Assembly: GCF_023805255.1 (NCBI RefSeq)
Contig: NZ_JAMSCK010000003.1
Location: forward strand, 434,001 to 498,000
Source: Gramella jeungdoensis
GTDB taxonomy: Bacteria > Bacteroidota > Bacteroidia > Flavobacteriales > Flavobacteriaceae
Reading direction: 5' to 3'
Length of the DNA: 64,000 bases
The notes beneath the pieces were generated by a model that had not been told where the DNA came from, did no database searches, and saw only the letters and a program-made list of their open reading frames with translations. A program made the translations under genes and the position numbers. Positions 26,747 to 36,731 of the stretch are shown here, one piece after another (the stretch's first letter is position 1; each line of letters opens with the position of its first letter).

Positions 26747-26761
26747 CTCCGAACAACGAAC
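26747..26761 (-). repeat. Right inverted repeat of the four-helix-bundle unit
   Basis: CTCCGAACAACGAAC; complement to 26288-26302, ending at the first base of the lepA stop (26761). May also form a hairpin with the left arm in RNA. Confidence 0.7.
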
Positions 26762-28557
26762 TAGTCATTCAGCTTAAGAACAGCCATGAAGGCTTCCTGT
26801 GGGATTTCAACATTCCCTACCTGACGCATACGCTTTTTACCTTTTTTCTGCTTTTCAAGAAGTTTTCTCTTACGGGAAATATCACCTCCGTAACATTTGG
26901 CGGTAACATCCTTTCTAAGGGCTTTTACGGTCTCTCTGGCGATGATCTTGGCTCCAATGGCAGCCTGAATAGGGATATCAAATTGCTGCCTTGGGATAAG
27001 CTCTTTTAGCTTCTCACACATTTTCTTTCCTATATCGTAGGCATTGTCTACGTGTAATAGAGCAGAAAGGGCATCAACCTTATTTGCATTCAGAAGAACA
27101 TCTACTTTTACAAGTTTTGAAGTGCGCATTCCAATAGGAGCATAATCAAAAGAAGCATAGCCTCTGGAAACAGTCTTTAAGCGATCGTAGAAGTCGAACA
27201 CGATCTCAGCCAATGGCATGTCGAATGTTAGTTCTACTCTCTCGGTGGTAAGGTATGTTTGATTAGTGATCTCACCACGTTTTTCAATACATAGAGACAT
27301 CACAGGACCCACATAATCGGCTTTAGTGATGATGCTTGCTTTGATATAAGGCTCTTCAACTCTATCCAGTTTAGATGGCTCCGGAAGATCTGAAGGATTA
27401 TTTACCAGAATAACTTCGTCTGGATTCTTATTAGTATATGCGTGATAAGATACGTTAGGAACTGTTGTAATAACAGTCATGTCGAATTCACGTTCCAGTC
27501 TTTCCTGTATAATCTCAAGGTGAAGCATACCAAGGAATCCGCATCTAAAACCAAATCCAAGTGCCGCAGAGCTTTCCGGAGTAAATACCAGGGAAGCATC
27601 GTTAAGCTGTAGCTTTTCCATAGATGCTCTAAGCTCTTCATAATCTTCAGTGTCCACGGGATAGATTCCGGCGAAAACCATTGGTTTTACATCTTCGAAC
27701 CCTGCTACGGCTTCGGTAGTGGGATTATCAGCTCCGGTAATGGTATCACCCACTTTAACCTCACGAGCATCTTTTATACCGGTGATGAGATAACCTACAT
27801 CCCCCGTCTTAATTTCTTTCTTTGGAAGCTGTTTCAGCTTAAGTGTTCCCACCTCATCAGCATAATAATTCTTATCGGTATTCACGAATTTGATATGCTG
27901 ACCTTTCTTGATGGTTCCGTTGATCACACGGAAAAACGTTTCTACACCACGGAAAGGATTATAAACAGAATCGAATATAAGCGCTCTTAATGGGGCATCT
28001 ACTTTTCCACTAGGTGCAGGAATTCTATTGATTATTGCATCAAGTATTTCCTTAATCCCCAGACCAGTTTTGGCACTTGCAGGAATTATTTCAGAAGGAT
28101 CGCAACCTAAAAGATCCACGATGTCATCGGTAACTTCTTCCGGATTGGCACTTGGCAGGTCAACCTTATTCAGAACTGGAATGATCTCCAGGTCATTTTC
28201 AAGGGCCAGGTAAAGGTTAGATATGGTTTGTGCCTGTATGCTTTGAGCGGCATCAACCACTAGAAGCGCGCCTTCACAGGCCGCAATAGAACGTGAAACC
28301 TCATAAGAGAAATCCACGTGCCCGGGAGTATCGATAAGATTCAGAATATATTCTTCGCCTTCATGAATATAATCCATTTGAATGGCGTGACTTTTAATAG
28401 TGATCCCACGTTCTCTTTCCAAATCCATACTATCCAGCAACTGCTCCTGTTTTTCTCTTTCGGTAACAGAACCTGTATAATCCAAAAGTCGATCTGCCAG
28501 CGTACTTTTCCCGTGGTCAATATGAGCTATTATGCAAAAGTTTCGAATATTCTTCAT
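26761..28557 (-). CDS. lepA: elongation factor 4 (LepA)
   Basis: Ribosome-associated GTPase that back-translocates or remodels ribosomes. 598 residues from ATG 28557; an upstream in-frame start adds only six residues. G1 motif AHIDHGKST (about 9-17), G3 DTPGH, G4 NKVDLP, and the C-terminal CTD block [20 protein letters not shown], diagnostic of LepA. Length is normal. The stop is fused to the right arm of the four-helix-bundle unit. Upstream DNA (28576-28846) is AT-rich with no gene. Confidence 0.97.
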   Translation of the reverse strand: MKNIRNFCIIAHIDHGKSTLADRLLDYTGSVTEREKQEQLLDSMDLERERGITIKSHAIQMDYIHEGEEYILNLIDTPGHVDFSYEVSRSIAACEGALLVVDAAQSIQAQTISNLYLALENDLEIIPVLNKVDLPSANPEEVTDDIVDLLGCDPSEIIPASAKTGLGIKEILDAIINRIPAPSGKVDAPLRALIFDSVYNPFRGVETFFRVINGTIKKGQHIKFVNTDKNYYADEVGTLKLKQLPKKEIKTGDVGYLITGIKDAREVKVGDTITGADNPTTEAVAGFEDVKPMVFAGIYPVDTEDYEELRASMEKLQLNDASLVFTPESSAALGFGFRCGFLGMLHLEIIQERLEREFDMTVITTVPNVSYHAYTNKNPDEVILVNNPSDLPEPSKLDRVEEPYIKASIITKADYVGPVMSLCIEKRGEITNQTYLTTERVELTFDMPLAEIVFDFYDRLKTVSRGYASFDYAPIGMRTSKLVKVDVLLNANKVDALSALLHVDNAYDIGKKMCEKLKELIPRQQFDIPIQAAIGAKIIARETVKALRKDVTAKCYGGDISRKRKLLEKQKKGKKRMRQVGNVEIPQEAFMAVLKLND

Positions 28558-28608
28558 CTCCAAATTTTGAATCAATTTCCCTGCTCGATTCAGGCGAGTT
28601 TAAGAGTA

Positions 28609-28616
28609 CAAATATA
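28609..28616 (-). promoter_or_regulatory. -7 promoter box of lepA
   Basis: Minus strand TATATTTG matches TAnnTTTG, 51 bases upstream of ATG 28557. No well-spaced TTG. Confidence 0.45.
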
Positions 28617-28846
28617 GTTTATTTAATACTCTAAAAAAGAAAGATTGGACAACTTGTATCGAAATCAACTTATAGTAAAAATTTTAATAAATTGATATAT
28701 TTAAATAAAAAAGTAAATTAAGTAGGAAGTTGTTATAAAAAAGTTTCTTTTTTTTGTAAATAGTATTAATTATTGGAAGTTTACCAAAACTAAATTTACG
28801 TCTTTTTGCATTAGCATGAGACTCAAAGTAAAACGAAAAATCTATT

Positions 28847-30100
28847 ATGGCTGCCACTTCTAACAACACAAGCAGGTCGATTGTCATTATTGGAATCCTG
28901 TTCTTCATATTCGGCTTTGTGACCTGGCTGAATTCTGTATTGATTCCTTATCTTAAAATTGCCTGCGAACTCAATAATTTTGAGTCTTATCTGGTGGCAT
29001 TTGCTTTTTATATTTCTTACCTCGTTATGGCCATTCCAAGTTCAAGGGTTTTAAAACTCACGGGCTTCAAAAACGGAATGTCGGTGGGATTGCTGGTGAT
29101 GGCAGTAGGAACAATCATTTTTATCCCGGCCGCGATGACAAGAACTTATATGTTATTCCTGCTGGGGCTTTTTGTACAGGGTACCGGACTCGCAATTTTG
29201 CAAACCGCGGCAAATCCTTATATAACCATTCTGGGACCAATTGAAAGTGCTGCAAAACGTATTAGTATTATGGGGATTTGTAATAAGGTGGCCGGAGTGA
29301 TCGCTCCCATCGTGCTGGGCGCTATTGCATTAAAAGATGCAGATGAGCTTGTAGCAAGCCTTGATTCCCTGACTCTGGCTGAAAAGGCTGAAAAACTTGA
29401 CGAATTATCAGGAAGGGTGATCACCCCTTATATTATAATGACCATTGTATTAATCGGCCTTGCTATCCTGATCTATTTCTCTGCGCTTCCGGAAGTTGAA
29501 ACCGATTCAGAAGATGAGAACCTGGAAGAAATAAATAAAAATAAGACCAGTATATTCCAGTTTCCACATTTACTTTTAGGGACACTGGCTCTTTTCCTCT
29601 ATGTTGGGGTAGAGGTGATAGCTGGAGATACGGTAATTAGTTATGGTGCAGCGCAAGGTATCGAATTTGAAACCGCTAAATTCTTTACCAGTCTTACTTT
29701 AGGTGCTATGATCGTGGGTTATTTAATCGGGATTGTAGCGATTCCCAAATATATAAGTCAGCAAAAAGTATTACAAATATCAGCGATTTTAGGTGTGATC
29801 CTTGGGGTTGCGGCTATTTTGACGAACGGAATTGTTTCAGTTTTGTGCATTTCGCTCTTAGGTCTTGCAAATGCCCTTGTTTGGCCTGCTATCTGGCCAC
29901 TTGCTATTGAAGGATTAGGAAGATTCACCAAAATTGGATCTTCTTTCCTAATCATGGCCATCGCCGGTGGTGCAATATTGCCTCTTGGTTACGGGCTCCT
30001 TGCCGATAAGTTAGATCCAAAAATGGCATATATCATAGTGATTCCCGCTTATCTCTATCTTTGGTTTTTCGCAGTGAAAGGACATAAAATTAGAAATTGA
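28847..30100 (+). CDS. MFS sugar transporter, FucP/NagP-like
   Basis: Inner-membrane proton-coupled sugar importer of the FucP subfamily of MFS, 417 residues with 12 hydrophobic segments. FGFVTWLNSVLIPYLK in the first helix and GTGLAILQTAANPYITILGP in the fourth (here GLAILQTAANPY) are the family signatures. NagP of Bacteroidota and Shewanella transports GlcNAc; context supports that: the GH20 gene follows after 6 bases. The exact sugar is inferred. It begins the sugar/murein salvage region and is preceded by a 271-base AT-rich gap. Confidence 0.88.
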   Translation: MAATSNNTSRSIVIIGILFFIFGFVTWLNSVLIPYLKIACELNNFESYLVAFAFYISYLVMAIPSSRVLKLTGFKNGMSVGLLVMAVGTIIFIPAAMTRTYMLFLLGLFVQGTGLAILQTAANPYITILGPIESAAKRISIMGICNKVAGVIAPIVLGAIALKDADELVASLDSLTLAEKAEKLDELSGRVITPYIIMTIVLIGLAILIYFSALPEVETDSEDENLEEINKNKTSIFQFPHLLLGTLALFLYVGVEVIAGDTVISYGAAQGIEFETAKFFTSLTLGAMIVGYLIGIVAIPKYISQQKVLQISAILGVILGVAAILTNGIVSVLCISLLGLANALVWPAIWPLAIEGLGRFTKIGSSFLIMAIAGGAILPLGYGLLADKLDPKMAYIIVIPAYLYLWFFAVKGHKIRN

Positions 30101-30106
30101 TTTAGG

Positions 30107-31675
30107 ATGAAAATTCAGAAAATTTATCTATTTGCGCTATTCGTAATTTTTCAGGGACTGCTTACTGCTCAAAACACCGAAATTTCCAGACCGGCCCTAA
30201 TCCCTCAGCCTTCGGAGGTAAAGTGGAAGGAAGGTTCTTTTTTACTGCCGGAAAGAGCAGTGGTTTGTTATAATTCAGGAGCCAAAAAATCGGCTGAATG
30301 GCTTCAGAAATTACTTTCTAACACCTACGTTGAAAGTTACATGATGACAGGATCGAACTGTATGGGCTTTTCGATGGAATTAAAAGATGAACTTCATGAA
30401 AGTCTGGGGGAAGAAGGATATGAGCTGAAAATCACTAAGAATACGGTTTCCTTCAGAGCTGCAACCAACACCGGACTATTCTATGCCGTGCAAACTTTCA
30501 GGCAAATGCTGCCTTCCGAAATTGAAAAGAGAAAAGTTTCTGATCCCGTCCGCCTTCAACAGGTAGAGATAATAGATTCCCCGAGATATGGCTGGAGGGG
30601 ATCCATGATAGACGTTGCACGTAGCTTTTTTGGTCCTGAATATTTAAAAAAACATATTGACAGGATGGCTTTTTATAAAATGAACAGGCTGCATCTCCAT
30701 CTTACCGATGACCAGGGATGGAGGATTGAGATGAAAAGCAGACCAAAGCTTACCGAATTGGGAGGAAAAAGCGCTGTAAAGAATGGACGTTCAGGATATC
30801 TTACCCAGGAAGAATATAAAGAGCTACAGGCATACGCGAAGGCTCGAAACATAACCATAATACCTGAGATCGACATGCCGGGACATATTTATGCTGCGCT
30901 TATGGCTTATCCGGAATTGAACTGTGAAGAATTTTCGAACTTGGAACCGAGAATGGCAACACCGCCCCAGCTTTTTCATGAATATAAGGTAGGTTGGAGT
31001 AAGCTGTGTTTGGAAAAGCCCGAGATTTATGATTTCGTAGCTGAAATAATCGGAGAGCTTTCTGAAATCACAACGGGAGATTATATTCACATAGGAGGAG
31101 ATGAGATAGATGATGAGAGGTATAAGGAGTTCGTGGTAAAGGCCGATTCTATAGTTCGTGAGAACGGCAAGACCACCATAGGCTGGGAAGAAGTAACTCA
31201 GGCACCGGTGAATCTGGATTTTATCAGTCAGCGTTGGAACGGCAAGACCGAAAGTGTTGTGGACACAAGGATCATTGAATCCATTTGTACCAATTTCTAC
31301 TTTGATCATGCAAATGTACCCGGACAGGAAAACACTAATAACTGGTGTCAGGAAAGAGGTGTTTCTCTTGAAGACGCGTATAACTTTACTAGTGACAATG
31401 CTAATGTGATGGGGGTGGAGGCACCTGTGTGGACAGAACTTGTGACTTCAGATGATAAAGCCGATAATCGATTATGGCCAAGAACTATTGCTACAGCTGA
31501 AGTGGCCTGGACCGCTCAAAAAAGGAAGGATTTTGCTAACTTTAAGGAAAGGCTGGGTGAGCACGGAGCCCGTCTGGATTTTATGGATATAAACTTTTTC
31601 CAGAGTCCGGATATCAACTGGAATACAGATAGAAGAGAAGGTGTTTTTTCCGGGTTCATGCCAGAGACCGAATAA
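30107..31675 (+). CDS. GH20 beta-N-acetylhexosaminidase, exported
   Basis: Removes non-reducing GlcNAc or GalNAc from oligosaccharides. 522 residues with a signal peptide (about 1-22, FQGLLTAQ). A GH20b domain (about 30-150) precedes the TIM barrel, where NRLHLHLTDDQGWRIE is the conserved block and HIGGDE carries the catalytic pair Asp 332-Glu 333 for substrate-assisted catalysis. Length fits the family. It is 6 bases after the transporter gene and 12 before murQ, so the operon links release, import and breakdown of GlcNAc-containing sugars. Confidence 0.94.
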   Translation: MKIQKIYLFALFVIFQGLLTAQNTEISRPALIPQPSEVKWKEGSFLLPERAVVCYNSGAKKSAEWLQKLLSNTYVESYMMTGSNCMGFSMELKDELHESLGEEGYELKITKNTVSFRAATNTGLFYAVQTFRQMLPSEIEKRKVSDPVRLQQVEIIDSPRYGWRGSMIDVARSFFGPEYLKKHIDRMAFYKMNRLHLHLTDDQGWRIEMKSRPKLTELGGKSAVKNGRSGYLTQEEYKELQAYAKARNITIIPEIDMPGHIYAALMAYPELNCEEFSNLEPRMATPPQLFHEYKVGWSKLCLEKPEIYDFVAEIIGELSEITTGDYIHIGGDEIDDERYKEFVVKADSIVRENGKTTIGWEEVTQAPVNLDFISQRWNGKTESVVDTRIIESICTNFYFDHANVPGQENTNNWCQERGVSLEDAYNFTSDNANVMGVEAPVWTELVTSDDKADNRLWPRTIATAEVAWTAQKRKDFANFKERLGEHGARLDFMDINFFQSPDINWNTDRREGVFSGFMPETE

Positions 31676-31687
31676 TAAAAATAGAAA

Positions 31688-32506
31688 ATGAAAAATAAGA
31701 AACCAGATACTGAAAAGCCATCGAAATATGACGATCTCGAAAAGATGAGTATTTCAGAACTGCTTTTGAATATCAATAATGAGGATAAGACCGTCCCTCA
31801 AAAAATAGAGGAGGTGCTTCCTAAAATAGAATGCCTTATTGAAGTGATCGTTGCAAAGATGAAGCTGGGAGGCCGTCTTTTTTATATTGGGGCAGGGACC
31901 AGTGGCCGGCTGGGAGTTTTAGATGCTTCCGAATGTCCGCCAACTTACGGAGTTAGCGATAATATGGTCATCGGTCTCATTGCAGGTGGTGATTACGCTC
32001 TGCGTAAGGCGGTGGAAAATGCCGAAGACGATACTGAACAGGCATGGAAAGACCTTCAGGAGTTTGATATTGAAAAGAATGATGTACTGGTAGGCATTGC
32101 AGCTTCTGGAACCACACCTTATGTAATTGGTGGAATAAATGATGCCCGAAAAAATGGAATTACCACTGGTTGCATCACCTGTAGTTCTGATAGTCCATTA
32201 GCCCGGGCTTCGGAATATCCAATCGAAGTGGTGGTAGGGCCAGAATTTGTTACGGGAAGTACCAGGATGAAGGCCGGTACAGCGCAGAAACTTGTTCTCA
32301 ATATGATCTCAACCACGGTAATGGTCAAACTTGGTCGTGTAAAAGGAAATAAAATGGTAGATATGCAACTTTCAAACAGAAAGCTGGTAGGTCGCGGTAC
32401 CCAAATGATCATGGACGAGCTGGGGATCGGTGAAAAAGAAGCCGAAAAACTATTAAAGGAACATGGAAGTGTGAGGAAGGCTATTGCTGCTTTTTCAAGA
32501 AAATAA
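31688..32506 (+). CDS. murQ: N-acetylmuramic acid 6-phosphate etherase
   Basis: Splits MurNAc-6-phosphate into GlcNAc-6-phosphate and D-lactate, the step that marks peptidoglycan recycling. 272 residues. SIS-domain sugar-phosphate site GAGTSGRLGVLDASECPPTYG is seen as GAGTSGRLG (about 68-76) then ASECPPTYG, and GSTRMKAGTAQK is the second signature. A C-terminal GIGEKEAEKLL helix resembles a UBA-like tail. Cytoplasmic. The kinase that makes its substrate is not in the window. A hairpin at 32533-32564 follows. Confidence 0.96.
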   Translation: MKNKKPDTEKPSKYDDLEKMSISELLLNINNEDKTVPQKIEEVLPKIECLIEVIVAKMKLGGRLFYIGAGTSGRLGVLDASECPPTYGVSDNMVIGLIAGGDYALRKAVENAEDDTEQAWKDLQEFDIEKNDVLVGIAASGTTPYVIGGINDARKNGITTGCITCSSDSPLARASEYPIEVVVGPEFVTGSTRMKAGTAQKLVLNMISTTVMVKLGRVKGNKMVDMQLSNRKLVGRGTQMIMDELGIGEKEAEKLLKEHGSVRKAIAAFSRK

Positions 32507-32532
32507 TTAGCCGTTTTGAATGGTTAAAACTT

Positions 32533-32564
32533 AAAGTCCTTTAAAAATAATTTTGAAGGACTTT
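32533..32564 (+). terminator. Hairpin after murQ
   Basis: AAAGTCCTT pairs with AAGGACTTT around an AT-rich loop. There is no proper T-run (GTTGT), so termination may be partial, giving readthrough into the next genes. Confidence 0.45.
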
Positions 32565-32605
32565 GTTGTAAAAAAGATAAGTTAATCAAGTATACCCCAA
32601 ATCAA

Positions 32606-34234
32606 ATGTTAAGACATTCCGTTAGATTCTTAGTATATCTTACCGCGATATTTTTGGCTTCCTGTAAGACCACAAAACCGGTTTCCCAACCTGCACCCCC
32701 TGTTACCGAAAAAACTACACAGGATACAATAGTTTCCGAAGAACCCCAAACGCCAGTTGTAGTACCGAAAACCGAAAAAACAGAGGAGAATCAGCAAGAA
32801 AAGACAGTTAAAAAGATAGCACCTCCACTGGATATCTATGAGTTCAGAGCGGCCTGGGTAGCTACGGTGGCCAATATTAACTGGCCAAGCAAACCGGGTT
32901 TGTCTACAAGTGAACAACAAAGGGAGGCCTTGAAGCTCCTTGACTTTCTTCAGGAAAATAATTTTAATGCCGTTATCTTTCAGGTTAGACCGCAGACCGA
33001 TGCTCTTTATGACAGTGAACTGGAACCCTGGTCTTACTTCTTAACCGGAAAACAAGGAAAAGCACCTGAACCTTATTATGATCCTTTAAAATTCTGGATA
33101 GAGGCAGCCCATAATCGTGGCCTGGAATTGCATGTCTGGTTGAATCCTTATCGTGCTCATCATACTACCGGTGGTGAAATAAGTGAGAGTTCTATCATCA
33201 AAAGAAAACCTGAACTTGCTGTAAAACTGGAAAACGGAATGTGGTGGTTAGACCCGGCTAAACAGGGAACCCAGGATCATTCGGCCGCAGTGGTAATGGA
33301 CCTTGTTAAAAGATATGACCTGGACGGCGTTCATTTTGATGATTATTTCTATCCATATGATTCTTATAATAACGGGAAGGATTTTCCCGATGATGATAGC
33401 TGGAACACATATAAAAATAATAGAGGAGAACTATCAAGAGCTGACTGGCGCCGCCACAATGTAAACCATTTTATAAGGCGGGTTTACGATGAGATAAAAA
33501 CCGAAAAGCCATTTGTTAAGTTCGGACTAAGTCCATTCGGTATCTGGCGTCCCGGCTATCCTCAATCGATCACCGGTTATGATCAGTATGAAAAGCTCTA
33601 TGCTGATGCTAAATTATGGCTGAATGAAGGCTGGATAGATTATTTTACTCCTCAGCTTTACTGGAAGATCAATCAGGAAGGACAGAGCTTTCCGGAGCTT
33701 CTCGGATGGTGGGAACGGGAAAATAACCGAAACCGTCATTTATGGCCAGGCATAAATGTAGGTCTTGGAGGAGATGAAAAGAATATTGATGAGACCATTA
33801 ACCAGATCATGATCACCCGTGGAATGTTGCCAGAAAGTAAAGGTACTGTACACTGGAGTATAGGGCCGCTGGTAAAACATGATTCCCTGTCAACAGCTTT
33901 AAAACAGGGGCCCTATAAAAAGAAAACACTGGTTCCTTCCAGTCCCTGGCTTGATGATGAAGCGCCTGAAATTCCGCAGGTACAAACCACTATAAATAAC
34001 GAAAGAATTCAGATCAATTGGACACATCCTGATCGGGATGATGTCTTCAGATGGGTGATTTATTTCAAATATGAAGGTGGAAATTGGGATTACAAAATTC
34101 TGAACGGAGATCTGTCTTCTTATAGCCTTCAGTATATAGTTGGAGAGAAGAAAAAGAAAATGGAACAAATAGGCCTCACGGCGGTAGACAGGACAGGAAA
34201 TCAAAGTGAATTTAAAGCAATTATATTAAAATAA
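32606..34234 (+). CDS. GHL10 (DUF187) family glycoside hydrolase-like lipoprotein, DigH-like
   Basis: 542 residues. Lipobox LASC (about residue 20) predicts a lipoprotein; a Pro/Thr/Glu-rich linker (about 25-70) follows. The GHL10 domain starts EFRAAWVATVANINWPS and continues with VIFQVRPQTDALYDS, AAHNRGLELHVWLNPYR and DGVHFDDYFYP, the family signature. A C-terminal fibronectin-like module (about 445-542) is probable. E. coli DigH of this family cuts peptide-free (denuded) murein glycan, which fits the neighbours murQ and amidase, but activity here is inferred. It is 4 bases from the symporter gene. Confidence 0.88.
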   Translation: MLRHSVRFLVYLTAIFLASCKTTKPVSQPAPPVTEKTTQDTIVSEEPQTPVVVPKTEKTEENQQEKTVKKIAPPLDIYEFRAAWVATVANINWPSKPGLSTSEQQREALKLLDFLQENNFNAVIFQVRPQTDALYDSELEPWSYFLTGKQGKAPEPYYDPLKFWIEAAHNRGLELHVWLNPYRAHHTTGGEISESSIIKRKPELAVKLENGMWWLDPAKQGTQDHSAAVVMDLVKRYDLDGVHFDDYFYPYDSYNNGKDFPDDDSWNTYKNNRGELSRADWRRHNVNHFIRRVYDEIKTEKPFVKFGLSPFGIWRPGYPQSITGYDQYEKLYADAKLWLNEGWIDYFTPQLYWKINQEGQSFPELLGWWERENNRNRHLWPGINVGLGGDEKNIDETINQIMITRGMLPESKGTVHWSIGPLVKHDSLSTALKQGPYKKKTLVPSSPWLDDEAPEIPQVQTTINNERIQINWTHPDRDDVFRWVIYFKYEGGNWDYKILNGDLSSYSLQYIVGEKKKKMEQIGLTAVDRTGNQSEFKAIILK

Positions 34235-34238
34235 GAAT

Positions 34239-35687
34239 ATGAGCCCCATTCTGGTTTTTAGTGTAATAGCCGGTTATTTTTTGTTATTGATTTCCATTAG
34301 CTATTTCACTTCAAGACAAAGCGACAACGTCACCTTCTTTACTGCCAACCGGCAGTCTCCCTGGTTCCTGGTAGCCTTTGGTATGGTGGGAGCCACACTT
34401 TCAGGAGTTACTTTTATTTCGGTCCCGGGAGAAGTGGGGAATTCAAACTGGACCTATTTACAATTTGTGATGGGTAACATGGTGGGATATGCAGTGATAG
34501 CACTCGTGCTTATACCACTTTTTTATAAGCTGAAACTGGTTTCAATCTATGAATACCTGAAGAACAGGTTCGGGAAAAGATCTTATCTCGCGGGGTCTTC
34601 CTTTTTCATTATTTCGCAGACCATAGGTGCCTCTTTCAGGTTATTCCTGGCGGCCGTTGTATTGCAAATAGCTTTTTTTGACGCATTTGGAATCCCTTTT
34701 TATGTTACTGTTCTTACTACCATCGCCTTAATATGGCTTTATACTTATAGAGGCGGGATCAAAACGATTGTATGGACCGATACGCTTCAAACTACATTCC
34801 TGTTACTTGCGGTAATTATCAGTATTGTGGTGATAGTGAATCATATGGATTTAAAGGCCGCAGAAGTTTTTAGTGTAGTATCAAAAAGTGAAATGTCTGG
34901 GATCTTTGACTGGGATTGGAGGTCAGACAGGAACTTTTACAAAACCTTTCTTGCCGGGATCTTTATTACCATCGCCATGAATGGTCTAGATCAGAACATT
35001 ATGCAGAAGAATCTTACCTGTCGGAATAAAAGTGATGCCCAAAAGAATATTTTCTGGTTTTCATTGACCTTTTTCTTTTCAACTCTTTTATTTCTGGCCC
35101 TGGGAGTGCTTTTATATAAATTTGCGATAGATCAACAGATAAGCTTACCCGAACGTAGTGATGAAGTTTACCCATTACTCGCTTTGAATGAGTTCGGACT
35201 TTTGGCCGGAATCGTTTTTTTACTGGGAATAACAGCAGCCGCTTTTTCCAGTGCCGATTCTGCATTAACAGCTCTTACCACTTCATTTTGTGTAGATATC
35301 CTGGATATAGAAAAGAAAAAGACCGATCAGAAAAAGACCCGGATGCTGGTTCATATTGGTTTCACTCTGCTGATGTTTATCGTTATCATTATTTTCAATG
35401 CTATTAATGATACTAGTGTAGTAAGCGCGGTTTTTAAAGTGGCGGGCTTCACCTACGGGCCGTTATTAGGATTGTTTGCTTTCGGGCTGCTTACAAAGCG
35501 GCCGGTCAAGGATCGTTTTGTGCCTGTTGTGTGTATTTTATCGCCTGTGATTTCTATTGTTCTAGATCTTAATTCAGCTGAATGGTTTTATGGATATCAA
35601 TTCGGATTTGAGATTTTACTGGTGAATGCGACGATCACGTTTTTAGGTCTATGGGGGTTATATGATAAAAGACCTGGATTCCATTAA
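34239..35687 (+). CDS. sodium:solute symporter (SSS family)
   Basis: Inner-membrane Na+-coupled transporter, 482 residues with 13 hydrophobic segments. The early helices carry ATLSGVTFISVPGEVG, a Na-binding region, and YEYLKNRFGKRSYLAGS is the SSS signature (YEYL.KRFG); AAAFSSADSALTALTTSF is the other. The substrate is unknown; by position between the GHL10 gene and the muropeptide epimerase it may import a murein-derived sugar or peptide, perhaps MurNAc or a disaccharide. It belongs to the same run as the GHL10 gene. Confidence 0.88.
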   Translation: MSPILVFSVIAGYFLLLISISYFTSRQSDNVTFFTANRQSPWFLVAFGMVGATLSGVTFISVPGEVGNSNWTYLQFVMGNMVGYAVIALVLIPLFYKLKLVSIYEYLKNRFGKRSYLAGSSFFIISQTIGASFRLFLAAVVLQIAFFDAFGIPFYVTVLTTIALIWLYTYRGGIKTIVWTDTLQTTFLLLAVIISIVVIVNHMDLKAAEVFSVVSKSEMSGIFDWDWRSDRNFYKTFLAGIFITIAMNGLDQNIMQKNLTCRNKSDAQKNIFWFSLTFFFSTLLFLALGVLLYKFAIDQQISLPERSDEVYPLLALNEFGLLAGIVFLLGITAAAFSSADSALTALTTSFCVDILDIEKKKTDQKKTRMLVHIGFTLLMFIVIIIFNAINDTSVVSAVFKVAGFTYGPLLGLFAFGLLTKRPVKDRFVPVVCILSPVISIVLDLNSAEWFYGYQFGFEILLVNATITFLGLWGLYDKRPGFH

Positions 35688-35710
35688 TTATAGACTAATA
35701 ATGAAATGCA

Positions 35711-36730
35711 ATGCAGCTGAACTATTATCCTTTTGAACTTGAATTAAAAAATACTTTTACCATTAGTCATGGCTCCAGGGATTTTCAGCCTAGCCTGATC
35801 GTGGCGCTTTCTGATGGAGGTTATACCGGATACGGTGAGGCTGCAGCAACCTCATATTACGGAGTGAGTGTCGACAAAATGATAGCTTCAATAAAAGGAG
35901 TAGAAAAGATAGTAGCCGAAAATATTCAGCTTTCGCCTGAAGAACTATGGGAGCTTACCTTTCCCCACTTAAAGAATGATCCGTTCGCGCAGTGTGCCCT
36001 TGATATCGCAATGCATGACCTGCATGGAAAAAGAAATGAGCTTCCACTTTACAAAATGTGGGGATTAAAACTTGAAGATTTACCGCTGACGAATTATACT
36101 ATTGGAATAGATTCTGTGGAAATGATGATCCAGAAAATGAAGGAATTTCCATGGGCACTCTATAAGATCAAGCTTGGGACCGATCATGATGTGGAAATAG
36201 TAAAGGAATTAAGGAAACACACTGATGCCATTTTCAGGCTTGATGCCAATGCTGCCTGGACAGCTTCTCAGGCCATAGAAAACAGTTATAAGCTTAAAGA
36301 TCTGGGCGTGGAATTTCTGGAGCAACCCTTGCATCCCGAAGATATTGAAGGCATGAAAAAGCTTTATAAGGAATCGGCATTGCCTCTTATTGCAGACGAA
36401 AGTTGCATCGTGGAAGAGGATGTGAAGAAATGCGCTTCCTATTTCCACGGAGTGAATATAAAGCTTACTAAATGCACGGGCCTTACTCCCGGAAAAAGAA
36501 TGGTAAAACAGGCTCGCGAATTGGGCTTAAAGGTAATGGTTGGTTGTATGACAGAATCTACCGTGGGTATTTCGGCAATCGCACATTTATTACCTTTACT
36601 GGATTACGTGGATATGGATGGAGCCATGTTATTGAAATCTGATGTTGCCGATGGAGTAAAGGTTTACGATGAAAAAGTACATTTTCCCGAATGTAATGGA
36701 ACGGGTGCTAAACTGATAAAATTTGAATAA
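35711..36730 (+). CDS. dipeptide epimerase (L-Ala-D/L-Glu epimerase-like, enolase superfamily)
   Basis: Enolase-superfamily muconate-lactonizing subgroup, 339 residues. The catalytic Lys pair appears in YKIKLG, and Mg ligands in FRLDANAAW (Asp), FLEQPL (Glu) and LIADESC (Asp), with IKLTKCTG holding the opposite Lys. This matches YkfB/YcjG, which epimerise L-Ala-D-Glu from murein stem peptides to L-Ala-L-Glu. The N-terminus uses ATG 35711. Its stop overlaps the next (NlpC) gene start region; in Bacillus ykfB and ykfC are likewise neighbours. Confidence 0.92.
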   Translation: MQLNYYPFELELKNTFTISHGSRDFQPSLIVALSDGGYTGYGEAAATSYYGVSVDKMIASIKGVEKIVAENIQLSPEELWELTFPHLKNDPFAQCALDIAMHDLHGKRNELPLYKMWGLKLEDLPLTNYTIGIDSVEMMIQKMKEFPWALYKIKLGTDHDVEIVKELRKHTDAIFRLDANAAWTASQAIENSYKLKDLGVEFLEQPLHPEDIEGMKKLYKESALPLIADESCIVEEDVKKCASYFHGVNIKLTKCTGLTPGKRMVKQARELGLKVMVGCMTESTVGISAIAHLLPLLDYVDMDGAMLLKSDVADGVKVYDEKVHFPECNGTGAKLIKFE

Positions 36731-36731
36731 A

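Larger units (their letters stand above)
26288..26761. mobile_element. Putative mobile unit: four-helix-bundle gene bounded by inverted repeats
   Basis: About 474 bp between yebC and lepA. Its two ends are the imperfect inverted repeats GTTCGTAGTTCGGAG (26288-26302) and CTCCGAACAACGAAC (26747-26761), 14 of 15 positions pairing. The right arm ends in the first base of the lepA stop codon. The sole gene inside encodes an S23/IVP-type four-helix bundle, a family known from 23S rRNA intervening sequences that are also bounded by complementary ends. No transposase is present. It may be a passively spread element; this needs comparison to other genomes. Confidence 0.5.
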
